Positions 6,848-14,919 of a stretch of 15,103 nucleotides of DNA are shown here, in pieces. The notes below the pieces were generated by a model. It worked only from the letters and a program-made list of their open reading frames with translations, was not told the DNA's origin and made no database searches. This DNA is from Candidatus Parepulonipiscium sp. PG-Nun2H_MBin03 (GTDB lineage: Bacteria > Bacillota > Clostridia > Lachnospirales > Cellulosilyticaceae), in NCBI GenBank assembly GCA_001995005.1, contig MDJN01000187.1, positions 1 to 15,103 of the forward strand, written 5' to 3'. Position 1 is the first letter of the stretch. Each line of letters opens with the position of its first letter. Made by a program: the position numbers and the translations under genes.

Positions 6848-8164
6848 ATGAGTCTTTTTACATTTAAAGGTGGTGTTCACCCAGATGATGGGAAAGAAAT
6901 GTCAAAACACAAACCAATTGCCACACTAAAACCTCAAAAAGAGCTAGTGTATCCTTTAGCACAACATATAGGAGCTCCGGCGACTCCTCTAGTTAAGGTT
7001 AAAGATGAGGTAAAAAGAGGACAAAAAATTGCAGAGGCTGGAGGGTTTGTATCAGCTGCCATATACTCATCAGTATCTGGCGTGGTTACAAAAATTGAAC
7101 CACGATTCACACCTTCAGGTAGCAAAGTGAATTGTATTGTCATACAAAATGACAATGAATACACAGAAGTAGAGTTTCAAAAGATTAATTCGTTAGATGA
7201 GCTTTCAAAAGAAGAAATAATTGCAAAGATAAAAGAAGCGGGTATCGTAGGTATGGGGGGAGCAGGTTTCCCGACACATGTAAAATTATCTCCTAAAGAT
7301 CCAGCTAAAATTGATTATATTATCGCAAACTGTGCAGAGTGCGAGCCATATATTACAGCAGACTATAGGCGTATGTTAGAAAACCCAGATGAATTAATTA
7401 GTGGTATGAAAATAATCTTAAAATTATTTGATAATGCAACAGGTATCTTTGGAATTGAGGATAATAAACCAGATTGTATAGCAAAACTTACAGAGCTAGT
7501 TAAAGACGAGCCTCGCATAAAAGTTATGCCACTAGAAACTAAGTATCCGCAAGGTGCAGAAAGGCAATTGATTTTTGCCACAACCAACCGTGCAATAAAT
7601 TCGAGCATGTTACCAGCAGATGCAGGTTGTGTAGTAAATAACGTTGAAACTATGATAGCTATTCATAATGCAATAATGAATGGTATGCCTCTTATGGAAA
7701 GAGTTATGACAGTTAGTGGAGATGGGATAGCAGAACCTAGTAATTTTAAGGTTTTATTAGGGACAAACCACAACGAAGCAATTGAAGCTGCGGGTGGATT
7801 TAAAGGAACTGTAGAAAAAATGATTTCGGGTGGACCTATGATGGGATTTGCGATGTTTACAACAGACGTGCCTATTACAAAGACATCATCTTCGGTACTT
7901 GCCTTTACAAAAGATGAAGTGGCATTAATGGAGCCTAGTAATTGTATAAATTGTGGACGTTGCGTCGTAGTATGTCCTAGTAGAATTATACCATCACGAC
8001 TTGCAGATTATTCAGAGCGTATGGATAGTGCGGAATTTGAAAAATGGTCAGGGATGGAATGTGTAGAATGTGGGTGCTGTAGCTATGTATGTCCAGCGAA
8101 AAGACATCTGAAACAAGCTCTATCTTCAATGAAAAAAATCGTTATTGCTAATAGGCGAAAATAA
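6848..8164 (+). CDS. rnfC: Rnf complex subunit RnfC (NADH-side Fe-S/flavin subunit)
   Basis: RnfC is the peripheral cytoplasmic subunit that exchanges electrons with NAD+/NADH in the ferredoxin:NAD+ oxidoreductase. At 438 residues it has the usual clostridial length. The N-terminal region (about 1-110) includes a barrel-sandwich-like part (VKDEVKRGQKIAE...VSGVVTKIE). A NuoF-like, Gly-rich flavin/NADH site is at 135-143 (GMGGAGFPT). Two [4Fe-4S] motifs are near the C-terminus: CINCGRCVVVCP (Cys366, 369, 372, 376) and CVECGCCSYVCP (Cys405, 408, 411, 415). The long C-terminal repeat tail of many proteobacterial RnfC proteins is absent. The Shine-Dalgarno AGGAAGG is 7 bases before the ATG. It is the first gene of the six-gene operon. 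Confidence 0.96.
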   Translation: MSLFTFKGGVHPDDGKEMSKHKPIATLKPQKELVYPLAQHIGAPATPLVKVKDEVKRGQKIAEAGGFVSAAIYSSVSGVVTKIEPRFTPSGSKVNCIVIQNDNEYTEVEFQKINSLDELSKEEIIAKIKEAGIVGMGGAGFPTHVKLSPKDPAKIDYIIANCAECEPYITADYRRMLENPDELISGMKIILKLFDNATGIFGIEDNKPDCIAKLTELVKDEPRIKVMPLETKYPQGAERQLIFATTNRAINSSMLPADAGCVVNNVETMIAIHNAIMNGMPLMERVMTVSGDGIAEPSNFKVLLGTNHNEAIEAAGGFKGTVEKMISGGPMMGFAMFTTDVPITKTSSSVLAFTKDEVALMEPSNCINCGRCVVVCPSRIIPSRLADYSERMDSAEFEKWSGMECVECGCCSYVCPAKRHLKQALSSMKKIVIANRRK

Positions 8165-8186
8165 TATTAATGAAGGAGAAATTATC

Positions 8187-9140
8187 GTGAGTGAAAAATA
8201 TAATATATCAACATCCCCACATATTCGTTCAAAAGCTACTACTAACAATATAATGCTTATGGTAGCTTTAGCGTTAATGCCAGCAACGGTATTTGGTGTA
8301 TTTAACTTTGGAATTAATGCGTTAATTTTAATAATTGTTACAACCGGTACATGTATTGCAACAGAATACTTATATCAAAAATACATGAACAAGAAAATTA
8401 CCATAAAAGATGGCAGTGCTCTATTAACTGGATTATTACTTGCGTTAAACTTACCGGCCAATGCTCCATGGTGGATTGGCGTAGTCGGCGGGGTAGTAGC
8501 TATTCTTTTAATAAAACAAGTGTTTGGTGGATTGGGACAAAATGTAATGAATCCAGCATTAGGAGCGAGATGCTTTTTGCTTATCTCCTTTACAGGAATT
8601 ATGACAGATTTTACTTATCATAGTTCAACTATTGACGCAATAACAACAGCGACGCCATTGGCAGAGCTTAGAGAACACGGTGCTTTGGTAAGCTATGAAT
8701 TTATGGATTTAATAATTGGTAATATTTCAGGTACTATAGGAGAAACATCTGTAATAGCAATTTTAATAGGTGCAGGATTTTTAATATATAAAGGTATTAT
8801 AGATTTAAGAATACCAGCAAGTTACCTTCTATCATTTTTAGCGTTTATTATAATATTCGGAGGGCACGGAATTGACCCGATGTTTATAGGAACACACTTG
8901 TTTGGCGGAGGATTAATGCTAGGAGTTTTCTTCATGGCAACTGACTATGTAACATCACCTATAACTAAGCAAGGCCAACTTGTATATGGAGTTTGTTTAG
9001 GAGTATTAACAGGTGTATTTCGTATATTTGGAGCTTCAGCAGAAGGGGTGTCTTACGCTATCATATTCTGTAACTTATTAGTTCCACTTATTGAAAAAGT
9101 AACACTTCCAAAACCTTTTGGTAAAGGAGGAGAGAAATAA
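8187..9140 (+). CDS. rnfD: Rnf complex subunit RnfD (covalent-FMN membrane subunit)
   Basis: RnfD is a multi-pass membrane subunit that carries FMN bound through a threonine and forms part of the ion-translocating core. The GTG at 8187 is chosen over an in-frame ATG at 8145 because AAGGAGAA (8173-8180) lies 6 bases before the GTG, while the ATG lies inside rnfC and has no Shine-Dalgarno. This gives 317 residues, the normal size. About eight to nine hydrophobic helices are visible. The flavinylation motif is TTATPLAEL with Thr156 as the likely acceptor, and ATDYVTSP near residue 251 is a conserved Rnf/Nqr segment. It starts 22 bases after the rnfC stop and overlaps rnfG by one base (TAATG). 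FMN attachment needs an ApbE flavin transferase, which is not encoded in this window. Confidence 0.95.
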   Translation: MSEKYNISTSPHIRSKATTNNIMLMVALALMPATVFGVFNFGINALILIIVTTGTCIATEYLYQKYMNKKITIKDGSALLTGLLLALNLPANAPWWIGVVGGVVAILLIKQVFGGLGQNVMNPALGARCFLLISFTGIMTDFTYHSSTIDAITTATPLAELREHGALVSYEFMDLIIGNISGTIGETSVIAILIGAGFLIYKGIIDLRIPASYLLSFLAFIIIFGGHGIDPMFIGTHLFGGGLMLGVFFMATDYVTSPITKQGQLVYGVCLGVLTGVFRIFGASAEGVSYAIIFCNLLVPLIEKVTLPKPFGKGGEK

Positions 9141-9742
9141 TGGTTAAAAATACAGCGATATTAACTATAATTACATTATGTGCAGGGCTATTTCTAGGCT
9201 TAGTTTTTGAAATTACTAAAGAGCCTATTGCTATAGCAAAAGAAACGGCAAAGCAACAAGCATATCAAGAAGTATTTTCTGCTGCAGATAGCTTTATAGA
9301 CTACGCAGGATTTAGTGCAGATGAGGCGCGTTCGGTGCTTGATAATGCAGGGCTTACTAGTGATTCTATCGTAGAGGTAGTAGAAGCTACAAGCAGTGGT
9401 GAAGTTTTGGGACACGTAATAACAGTAACAGCACATGACGGATATGCTGGAGATATTACATTTACAATAGGCATTACATTAGATGGTAACATTAATGGGA
9501 TTGCAATATTAACAATAGGAGAAACACCAGGTCTTGGTATGAAAGCAGCAGAAGATGGATTTACATCTCAATTTGGTAATAAAAGTGCACAACAATTTGT
9601 GGTAACAAAGACAGGTTCTACGAGTGATGGCGAGATAGATGCGATTGGTGGAGCGACTATTACAACAGTTGCGATGGTAAATGGAGTAAATGCAGGTTTA
9701 GAGTATTGGGAACATATAACAGGAGGTATTTCTAATGAATAG
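9140..9742 (+). CDS. rnfG: Rnf complex subunit RnfG (covalent-FMN subunit)
   Basis: RnfG is a 200-residue subunit anchored by one N-terminal helix (about 6-24), with an extracytoplasmic FMN-binding domain. The FMN attachment motif is GGATITT at 170-176 with Thr173 as the likely acceptor; the first position is Gly rather than the more common Ser or Thr. The upstream segment GETPGLG (127-133) is the conserved loop of the FMN-binding domain family. The start codon overlaps the rnfD stop by one base, and GGAGGAGAG lies just upstream, so translation is coupled. It overlaps rnfE by 8 bases. Confidence 0.95.
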   Translation: MVKNTAILTIITLCAGLFLGLVFEITKEPIAIAKETAKQQAYQEVFSAADSFIDYAGFSADEARSVLDNAGLTSDSIVEVVEATSSGEVLGHVITVTAHDGYAGDITFTIGITLDGNINGIAILTIGETPGLGMKAAEDGFTSQFGNKSAQQFVVTKTGSTSDGEIDAIGGATITTVAMVNGVNAGLEYWEHITGGISNE

Positions 9743-10430
9743 TTATGGAGAAAGACTATTTAACGGTCTTGTAAAAGAAAACCCTACCTTTGTATTGATG
9801 CTAGGGCTTTGTCCGACCCTTGCTGTAACAACATCAGCGATTAACGGACTGGGGATGGGACTTACTACTACGATGGTATTAATTCTATCTAACGTAATTA
9901 TTTCAATGCTACGAAAAATTATCCCAGACAGCGTACGTGTGCCGGCATTTATAGTAATAGTAGCCTCATTCGTTACAATAGCGCAGTTTTTATTAGAAGG
10001 ATTTATTCCAAGTTTATATTCTTCACTGGGAGTTTTTATCCCGCTTATAGTTGTTAACTGTATTATCTTAGGTAGAGCAGAGAGCTTTGCATCAAAAAAT
10101 GGTATGGTAATTTCATTTTTTGACGGTGTAGGTATGGGATTAGGATTTACAGTAGGACTTACATCTATAGGGATTGTACGAGAAGTACTAGGAGCAGGAA
10201 CTATATTTGATATGCAAATAATGCCAGCTGCTTTTGAACCAGCTACAATATTTATCCTAGCACCAGGAGCATTCTTTGTATTAGCAGCTTTAACAGCAGC
10301 ACAAAACAAGGCACGTAGCAAAAAGCCAAATCGTCCTGCAGCGTCTGGAAACGATTGTAGCAAAGGTTGTGGTTCTTGTAATGGTTGTGGTGATGGAAAA
10401 GTCTTTGCAACTGGAAATGAAAAAGCATAG
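9735..10430 (+). CDS. rnfE: Rnf complex subunit RnfE with Cys-rich C-terminal tail
   Basis: RnfE is a six-helix membrane subunit homologous to NqrD. The half-membrane cysteines Cys26 (in GLCPTLAV) and Cys109 (in VNCIILGRAESFA) match those that, with the RnfA pair, hold a [2Fe-2S] cluster inside the membrane of related complexes. The core ends near residue 198. It is followed by a tail with four cysteines at 208, 212, 215 and 218 (CSKGCGSCNGC), which could bind a metal or an Fe-S cluster on the cytoplasmic side; proteobacterial RnfE lacks such a tail as far as I know. The Shine-Dalgarno AGGAGG (9721-9726) is 8 bases before the ATG, inside rnfG. The two genes overlap by 8 bases. Confidence 0.95.
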   Translation: MNSYGERLFNGLVKENPTFVLMLGLCPTLAVTTSAINGLGMGLTTTMVLILSNVIISMLRKIIPDSVRVPAFIVIVASFVTIAQFLLEGFIPSLYSSLGVFIPLIVVNCIILGRAESFASKNGMVISFFDGVGMGLGFTVGLTSIGIVREVLGAGTIFDMQIMPAAFEPATIFILAPGAFFVLAALTAAQNKARSKKPNRPAASGNDCSKGCGSCNGCGDGKVFATGNEKA

Positions 10431-10445
10431 GGGGGATAAGTGCAT

Positions 10446-11021
10446 ATGGAAACTTTATTAATGATAACAATAGGTGCAGCCTTGGTAAATAACGTTGTAC
10501 TTAGCCAATTTTTAGGACTTTGTCCATTTGTTGGGGTATCAAAAAAAATAGAAACCGCGGCCGGAATGGGCGGGGCGGTAATGTTTGTATTAATATTATC
10601 ATCAGCAGTTACAGGGCTACTTTACACATATGTGTTGGAACCTGCAAGTATGGAGTATTTACAAACAATTGTATTTATTTTAGTAATAGCATGTCTTGTG
10701 CAATTTGTAGAAATGTTTTTAAAGAAGATGATGCCACCTTTATATAATTCACTGGGTGTATTCTTACCTCTTATCACTACAAACTGTGCAGTACTAGGAG
10801 TTTCAATTAATAACGTAACAAAAAATTATAGTGTATTTACTGGGATTATAAATGGTGTATTTACAGCTGTTGGATTTATGATTGCTATTGTAATTATGGC
10901 AGGGATAAGAGAAAAGACAGAGCATAATGATATACCAGCATCTTGGAAGGGCACGCCTCTGGTGCTTATAGTTTCAGGACTTATGGCGATGGCATTTTTC
11001 GGATTTTCAGGACTAATATAG
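10446..11021 (+). CDS. rnfA: Rnf complex subunit RnfA
   Basis: RnfA is a six-helix membrane subunit homologous to NqrE and to RnfE, in inverted topology to the latter. From the ATG at 10446 it has 191 residues and begins METLLMITIGAALVNNVVLS, the standard start of the family. An in-frame GTG at 10440 would add two residues but sits too close to the G-run Shine-Dalgarno (10430-10436). Cys26 (GLCPFVGVS) and Cys114 (TTNCAVLGV) are the expected intramembrane cluster ligands shared with RnfE. The gap to rnfE is 15 bases. rnfB starts 14 bases downstream, with its Shine-Dalgarno overlapping the rnfA stop. Confidence 0.95.
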   Translation: METLLMITIGAALVNNVVLSQFLGLCPFVGVSKKIETAAGMGGAVMFVLILSSAVTGLLYTYVLEPASMEYLQTIVFILVIACLVQFVEMFLKKMMPPLYNSLGVFLPLITTNCAVLGVSINNVTKNYSVFTGIINGVFTAVGFMIAIVIMAGIREKTEHNDIPASWKGTPLVLIVSGLMAMAFFGFSGLI

Positions 11022-11035
11022 GAGGATAAAATATT

Positions 11036-11830
11036 ATGGATATTACAGGAATATTAATTGCTGCTGTAATTGTTGGTGGTACTGGTCTATTCATTGGACT
11101 TTTCCTCGGTGTTGCCGGAAAGAAATTTGCAGTAGAAGTAGACCCTAGAGAAGAAGCTGTAATGGGCGTATTGCCAGGAAATAACTGTGGTGGTTGTGGA
11201 TTTCCAGGATGTTCTGGGCTTGCATCAGCTATAGCAAAAGGAGAAGCAGAGCCTAGCGCTTGTCCGGTAGGTGGAAGTGACCTAGCAGGAAAAATTGCAA
11301 CAATTATGGGAAAAGAAGCAGGAGATGTTACTCCAATGACTGCATTTGTAAAATGTGCAGGAACATGTGAGAAAGCGAAAGAAAGTTACGATTACTATGG
11401 TATATCAGATTGTACAATGATGAACTTTATGCAAGATAGCGGTTCAAAAACATGCAATTACGGTTGCTTCGGTTTAGGCAGCTGTATGAAAGCTTGCCCA
11501 TTTGATGCGATACAAATTATAGATGGTATTGCAGTTGTGGATAAACAAGCGTGTAAAGCATGTAGCAAATGTATAGCAGTTTGCCCTAAAAAACTTATCG
11601 AATTGGTACCGATAGAGCAACCTCAACTTGTGATTTGTAATTCACAAGATAAAGGTAAAGATGTTATGAGTGCTTGTTCAGTAGGGTGTATAGGATGTAG
11701 GATGTGTACAAGAGTATGTGAAGCAAAAGCTATTACAGTAGAAAATAATATAGCACACATAGATTATGACTTATGTACTGCATGTGGAAAATGTGCAGAG
11801 AAGTGTCCTAAAAAATGTATTACAGCTTAG
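11036..11830 (+). CDS. rnfB: Rnf complex subunit RnfB (ferredoxin-side multi-Fe-S subunit)
   Basis: RnfB takes electrons from reduced ferredoxin. The 264-residue protein starts with a membrane helix (about 4-27). A Fes/4Fe-4S domain follows, with Cys51, Cys54, Cys59 and Cys76 in NNCGGCGFPGC...SACP. After this come CAGTC and a ferredoxin-like region with several CxxC-type motifs: CNYGCFGLGSCMKACP, CKACSKCIAVCP, CSVGCIGCRMCTRVC and CTACGKCAEKCP. This is more cysteine ligands than in short proteobacterial RnfB, and I estimate about five [4Fe-4S] clusters. Such cluster-rich RnfB is usual in clostridia. The Shine-Dalgarno AGGAGG is 10 bases before the ATG and overlaps the rnfA stop. It is the last gene of the operon, and the terminator starts at its stop codon. 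Confidence 0.96.
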   Translation: MDITGILIAAVIVGGTGLFIGLFLGVAGKKFAVEVDPREEAVMGVLPGNNCGGCGFPGCSGLASAIAKGEAEPSACPVGGSDLAGKIATIMGKEAGDVTPMTAFVKCAGTCEKAKESYDYYGISDCTMMNFMQDSGSKTCNYGCFGLGSCMKACPFDAIQIIDGIAVVDKQACKACSKCIAVCPKKLIELVPIEQPQLVICNSQDKGKDVMSACSVGCIGCRMCTRVCEAKAITVENNIAHIDYDLCTACGKCAEKCPKKCITA

Positions 11831-11853
11831 ATGTTCTTCGGAACATCTTTTTT
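11830..11853 (+). terminator. Terminator of the rnf operon with UUCG tetraloop
   Basis: GATGTTC (11830-11836) and GAACATC (11841-11847) form a perfect 7-bp stem closed by C(TTCG)G, the very stable UUCG tetraloop, followed by six T (11848-11853). The first stem base is the last base of the rnfB stop codon. Confidence 0.92.
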
Positions 11854-11874
11854 GTGTAAAAATATTCGTAACTA

Positions 11875-12048
11875 AACGTAACAAAAGCTAGACATCTATA
11901 TAGAAGAAAACTTCATTCAGTGGGAATTTTAACCCCGCCACTGAATGTTAGTCGTCTTAATCTGAAAAGATTACTTGTTCTTTAGTTCACTGCCTAAGAG
12001 GCGGGAGTATTAGAGCAAGTTCTTTCAGATAGATAGTAGTCAGCTTTA
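11875..12048. other. Structured non-coding block, possible IS200/IS605-type relic or RNA
   Basis: No open frame is present between the rnf terminator and the stop of the next gene, but the DNA is highly structured. Hairpin 1 is a perfect 10-bp stem CATTCAGTGG/CCACTGAATG (11914-11923 with 11938-11947). Structure 2 is a nested stem: ATCTGAAA/TTTCAGAT (11960-11967 with 12023-12030), then ACTTGTTCT/AGAGCAAGT (11973-11981 with 12012-12020, one G-U pair), then CTGCCT/AGGCGG (11990-11995 with 11999-12004, one G-U pair). The imperfect subterminal palindromes and the local GC-rich GAGGCGGGAGTAT recall ends or guide RNAs of IS200/IS605 (TnpB) elements, but there is no transposase here. It could also act as the 3' end of the minus-strand ECF transcript. 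The structure is seen; its identity is a guess. Confidence 0.4.
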
Positions 12049-12050
12049 CT

Positions 12051-13499
12051 TTAGCATGCAAAAAAATCTTTTAGAAGTGCTGTTCCTTCTTTATCAAGAG
12101 AATATATTATCGGATTATTTTTAAGTTCTAACACATGGGTGCAACACCCCAAAATCAATTCTATATCATGTGTTATAATTAAATTTAGCAAGTTATTTTT
12201 TGAGGTCTTTAAAATTAGCTCACACAGATTTTGCATACCAGTATAATCTAGCCCACTTGTAGGTTCATCGTAAATAGCTATATCTTTCTGAGCTGAGATA
12301 GAAGCACATATTGCTACTCTTTGTTTTTGACCTCCTGATAGTGATGCAGGGTGTCTATCTTTAAATTGTAATAAATCCATCTCCTTTAGTAGACCTAATA
12401 AATATTCTTCTCCTGAATTTTTAGCTCCTAAGCGTATTTCTTCTAATACATTCTCACAAAATAATTGCCTATTTACATCTTGCATAACCATATAACTTTT
12501 AATAGTGCGTTCTTTGGGTTTTACTAGTTTATTGTCTATCTCAATAGACACTGTAGCTTTTATAAATCCACACAATATTTCCGCTAGAGTAGTTTTTCCA
12601 GCTCCATTTTTTCCAATTATTGCTAATATACAATTTTTAGAAATTTCCAACTCTTTAATATCAAGTATAGTTCTATCCTTTCTTTTATATAATAAATTTC
12701 TGATATTCATTGCCACTTCTCCCTCTTTTATGGCATTTATATCAAAATCTAACTTACTTAAATTAATAGCTCTTAGCCCAAGATTAGATAACTCTTGTGG
12801 TTGCAAAGATTTTAATTGCAAAGGAGTGTATTCTCTATCAAGTTTTCCATTATCAAAGTATAAAAATCTATCTGCCAGTTCTGATAAATAATAGAGCCTA
12901 TGCTCAGATATGATAATAGTTTTGCCTTGTTTCTTCAAAGTCGCTAAAACGTTTCTAAGGCGTTCAATAGCTCCTATGTCCAAATTTGATGATGGCTCAT
13001 CAAGAACATATATCTCTGGATTAGTAGCATATACACTACCACATGCTATTTGTTGTTTCTCACCACCTGAGAGCTCAAAAATACTTCTATTCATAAGTTT
13101 TTCAAGGCTTAAAGCCTTAACTGTCCTCTCCATTCTAGCAAGTATCTCTTCTTTAGGCAATTGCAAATTTTCACATCCAAAGGCTAGCTCTCCATCTGTC
13201 TCCATATTAAAAAATTGGCTTTTAGGATTTTGAAATACACTTCCACAAATGCTCGCCATATCAGATATATTTTCTTCTTTTATGTCTTGCCCATTTATCA
13301 ATACCTCTCCTGTTAATTCTCCCTCATAAAAAAAAGGAATAAGCTTATTTATAATCCTAGTTACAGTAGTTTTTCCACAGCCACTTTTACCACATAATAC
13401 TATAAACTCTCCTTTTTTTATATGCAAATTTAAATTATTAACACTAGTTATACCATTTCCAGTTGGATAGGTATAACTAACATCTGTGAATTTAATCAT
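12051..13499 (-). CDS. ECF transporter double ATPase (fused EcfA-EcfA')
   Basis: Two ABC ATPase domains are fused in one 482-residue protein that powers an energy-coupling-factor vitamin or metal-type importer. Domain 1 has Walker A GKSGCGKTT (37-45), Q-loop Gln90, signature LSGGEKQQ (143-150), Walker B VLDEP (165-169) and switch His200. Domain 2 has Walker A GKNGAGKTT (296-304), Gln340, signature LSGGQKQR (387-394), Walker B IYDEP (409-413) and His444. All catalytic residues are intact in both halves. The layout matches the YkoD-type double ATPases rather than the separate EcfA1/EcfA2 of the shared module. The Shine-Dalgarno AGAGGA is about 7 bases before the ATG. It lies 26 bases after the T-component gene in the same operon. 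No terminator with a T-run follows; transcription runs into the structured block. Confidence 0.93.
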   Translation of the reverse strand: MIKFTDVSYTYPTGNGITSVNNLNLHIKKGEFIVLCGKSGCGKTTVTRIINKLIPFFYEGELTGEVLINGQDIKEENISDMASICGSVFQNPKSQFFNMETDGELAFGCENLQLPKEEILARMERTVKALSLEKLMNRSIFELSGGEKQQIACGSVYATNPEIYVLDEPSSNLDIGAIERLRNVLATLKKQGKTIIISEHRLYYLSELADRFLYFDNGKLDREYTPLQLKSLQPQELSNLGLRAINLSKLDFDINAIKEGEVAMNIRNLLYKRKDRTILDIKELEISKNCILAIIGKNGAGKTTLAEILCGFIKATVSIEIDNKLVKPKERTIKSYMVMQDVNRQLFCENVLEEIRLGAKNSGEEYLLGLLKEMDLLQFKDRHPASLSGGQKQRVAICASISAQKDIAIYDEPTSGLDYTGMQNLCELILKTSKNNLLNLIITHDIELILGCCTHVLELKNNPIIYSLDKEGTALLKDFFAC

Positions 13500-13525
13500 A
13501 GTGTAATCCTCTCTTTGTAATAGAT

Positions 13526-14206
13526 TTACTTGAGCATCAAAAATCCTAGTGCTATCATCATTATAAAATAATCTTGCAATTTCATACTAACCTCTAAAAA
13601 ACATGTTCGCTTTTTATCACTATCTAAGCCCCTCGCAAGAGATGCAGCAACCAATTCATCCATAACTCCCACACAGCTCGAAAGTAACGGAACTAATATA
13701 TATTCCGCTGTTTGTATGGGATGAAAAAATATTGATGAAAACTTTAGCCCTATTCCCCTAAATGCCATAGCCTGACTAATGCCCTTCCATTCCTCCTGCA
13801 CAGTAGGCATAAATCTAAAAAATATTGCAAACGGAATTATAACTGCTGATGGTGCGTGTATTTTTTCAAACGCTGCCATAAATTCACTTATCTTAGTAGT
13901 TTGGAATACAAAAACAAATGACATTATCATAGGTATATATATTCTACCATAAACAAACAGCGCCATAAGTGGCATGGTCCATACAGTAGATGTGAATGTA
14001 ATAATCAAAAATGCCCATACAGTACACGCCATAAATGTTAAATACATTATAGTTCCACTGCGTGGCTTACCCGATAAAACTAGTAACACCCACACAAATG
14101 TACCAAAAGCCACTGCGGGGAGTGGCTCTGATACGTTCATGCAAAAAACGCATGCTACTATAAACACCAAAAACTTTGCTCTAGGGTCAAAATTTATCTT
14201 AGGCAT
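13526..14206 (-). CDS. ECF transporter T component (CbiQ/EcfT family)
   Basis: This 226-residue membrane protein couples the ATPases to the substrate-binding S component. Four to six hydrophobic helices are visible, along with the two short Ala-Arg-Gly-type motifs of the family: AFRG at 148-151 and ARG at 191-193. These lie on cytoplasmic coupling helices that dock into the ATPase grooves. The ATG directly follows the S-component stop (TAA-ATG, no gap), and GCGGGGAT within the end of the upstream gene serves as Shine-Dalgarno. The pairing with one dedicated S component suggests a group I (dedicated) ECF system. Confidence 0.9.
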   Translation of the reverse strand: MPKINFDPRAKFLVFIVACVFCMNVSEPLPAVAFGTFVWVLLVLSGKPRSGTIMYLTFMACTVWAFLIITFTSTVWTMPLMALFVYGRIYIPMIMSFVFVFQTTKISEFMAAFEKIHAPSAVIIPFAIFFRFMPTVQEEWKGISQAMAFRGIGLKFSSIFFHPIQTAEYILVPLLSSCVGVMDELVAASLARGLDSDKKRTCFLEVSMKLQDYFIMMIALGFLMLK

Positions 14207-14800
14207 TTATATAATCCCCGCTTTTTCAAAATGTTTAGCCGATAACTTACCCGCCAATGTTACACCTATGGCCGCTCCAATAATAGCCACTACTACTTGC
14301 ATAAGTAGCAACATACTGCCATATGTAGAAACTAGATTTCCTATAGCATCTCCATACTCTTGCCCATAATACTCGATACTCACTTCTACAAAACTATCCG
14401 TTGCAAGGTATAATTGTAAAAACGGTGGTATCATAGTTAAGTTAAATACAAGATATGATAGCGAAAACATCTTCTTTGAATTATAATTTCCTGCCTTAGC
14501 AATTAATTCTGCAACTATACCAATCGGGATAGCTCCTAAGATACTATAAAAGTGACCACTAGATGACATGATTAGTCCAAACAAACATGCCAATATTAAA
14601 ATTGCTCCGAATTTTTTTACTTTTGTCACATACATCATGTATATTGTTGCACAAATTATACCTACAAATAGAGGTGACATTAGGTAGGCGATAGGGACAA
14701 TTCCCACCACAGACACTATAATCGCCAGTATAATAATATAAATCGCTGCAAAAGCACCAGCGTAAATCAAATCTTTTGTTTTAAGTTTTTTTGAATTCAT
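14207..14800 (-). CDS. ECF transporter S component, MptD/Trep_Strep-like
   Basis: The S component binds substrate in the membrane. The ATG at 14800 is chosen because AAAAGGAG (14809-14816) lies 8 bases upstream. An in-frame ATG at 14875 would add 25 residues, lacks a Shine-Dalgarno and would place the start inside the inverted repeat. The resulting 197-residue protein has about six hydrophobic helices. The opening KLKTKDLIYAGAFAAIY, the VKKFGAILI segment and the mid-protein GHFYSILGAIPIGIVAELI resemble the MptD/Trep_Strep group of putative ECF S components. Substrates of that group are not settled; some neighbours suggest metal chelates or cofactors. It is followed without a gap by the T component and then the double ATPase. 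Confidence 0.82.
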   Translation of the reverse strand: MNSKKLKTKDLIYAGAFAAIYIIILAIIVSVVGIVPIAYLMSPLFVGIICATIYMMYVTKVKKFGAILILACLFGLIMSSSGHFYSILGAIPIGIVAELIAKAGNYNSKKMFSLSYLVFNLTMIPPFLQLYLATDSFVEVSIEYYGQEYGDAIGNLVSTYGSMLLLMQVVVAIIGAAIGVTLAGKLSAKHFEKAGII

Positions 14801-14839
14801 TTTCTCTACTCCTTTTGGTGATATATTTTTACTAATGTA

Positions 14840-14885
14840 ATCTAGTATTTTAATTATGCTTTTAGAGAAAACCAAAATACTAGAT
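14840..14885. repeat. Perfect 12-bp inverted repeat with 22-bp spacer
   Basis: ATCTAGTATTTT (14840-14851) is the exact reverse complement of AAAATACTAGAT (14874-14885). Neither side is followed by a T-run, so it does not look like a terminator. Its arms overlap the -10 and -35 of the candidate promoter, so it may be an operator or an mRNA hairpin between the two genes. Confidence 0.7.
14847..14875 (-). promoter_or_regulatory. Candidate promoter for the ECF S-T-A operon, inside an inverted repeat
   Basis: On the minus strand TTGGTT (14870-14875) and TAAAAT (14847-14852) are 17 bases apart. They overlap the two arms of the 12-bp inverted repeat at 14840-14885. The start would be near 14840, about 40 bases before the ATG. 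Read-through from the upstream ABC gene is equally possible, since no T-rich terminator separates them. Confidence 0.35.
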
Positions 14886-14919
14886 AAGACTAAAATACGA
14901 GACTATATAATAAACATTT

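Noticed and set aside
8145..8186. Upstream ATG start for rnfD
   Set aside because: It lies within the end of rnfC, lacks a Shine-Dalgarno, and would add residues not expected in the family. The GTG at 8187 has AAGGAGAA at the right distance.
9743..10363. Long minus-strand open frame opposite rnfE
   Set aside because: It is fully antisense to a clear rnfE gene with family motifs, a Shine-Dalgarno and operon context. The opposite frame is Pro/Ser/Thr/Ile-rich, as expected for a shadow.
12505..13233. Two plus-strand open frames opposite the ECF ATPase
   Set aside because: They are antisense to conserved Walker and signature motifs; the composition is that of a shadow frame.
14801..14875. Longer N-terminus for the ECF S component
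   Set aside because: The extra 25 residues would begin inside the inverted repeat and promoter-like DNA with no Shine-Dalgarno, while ATG 14800 has AAAAGGAG 8 bases upstream.
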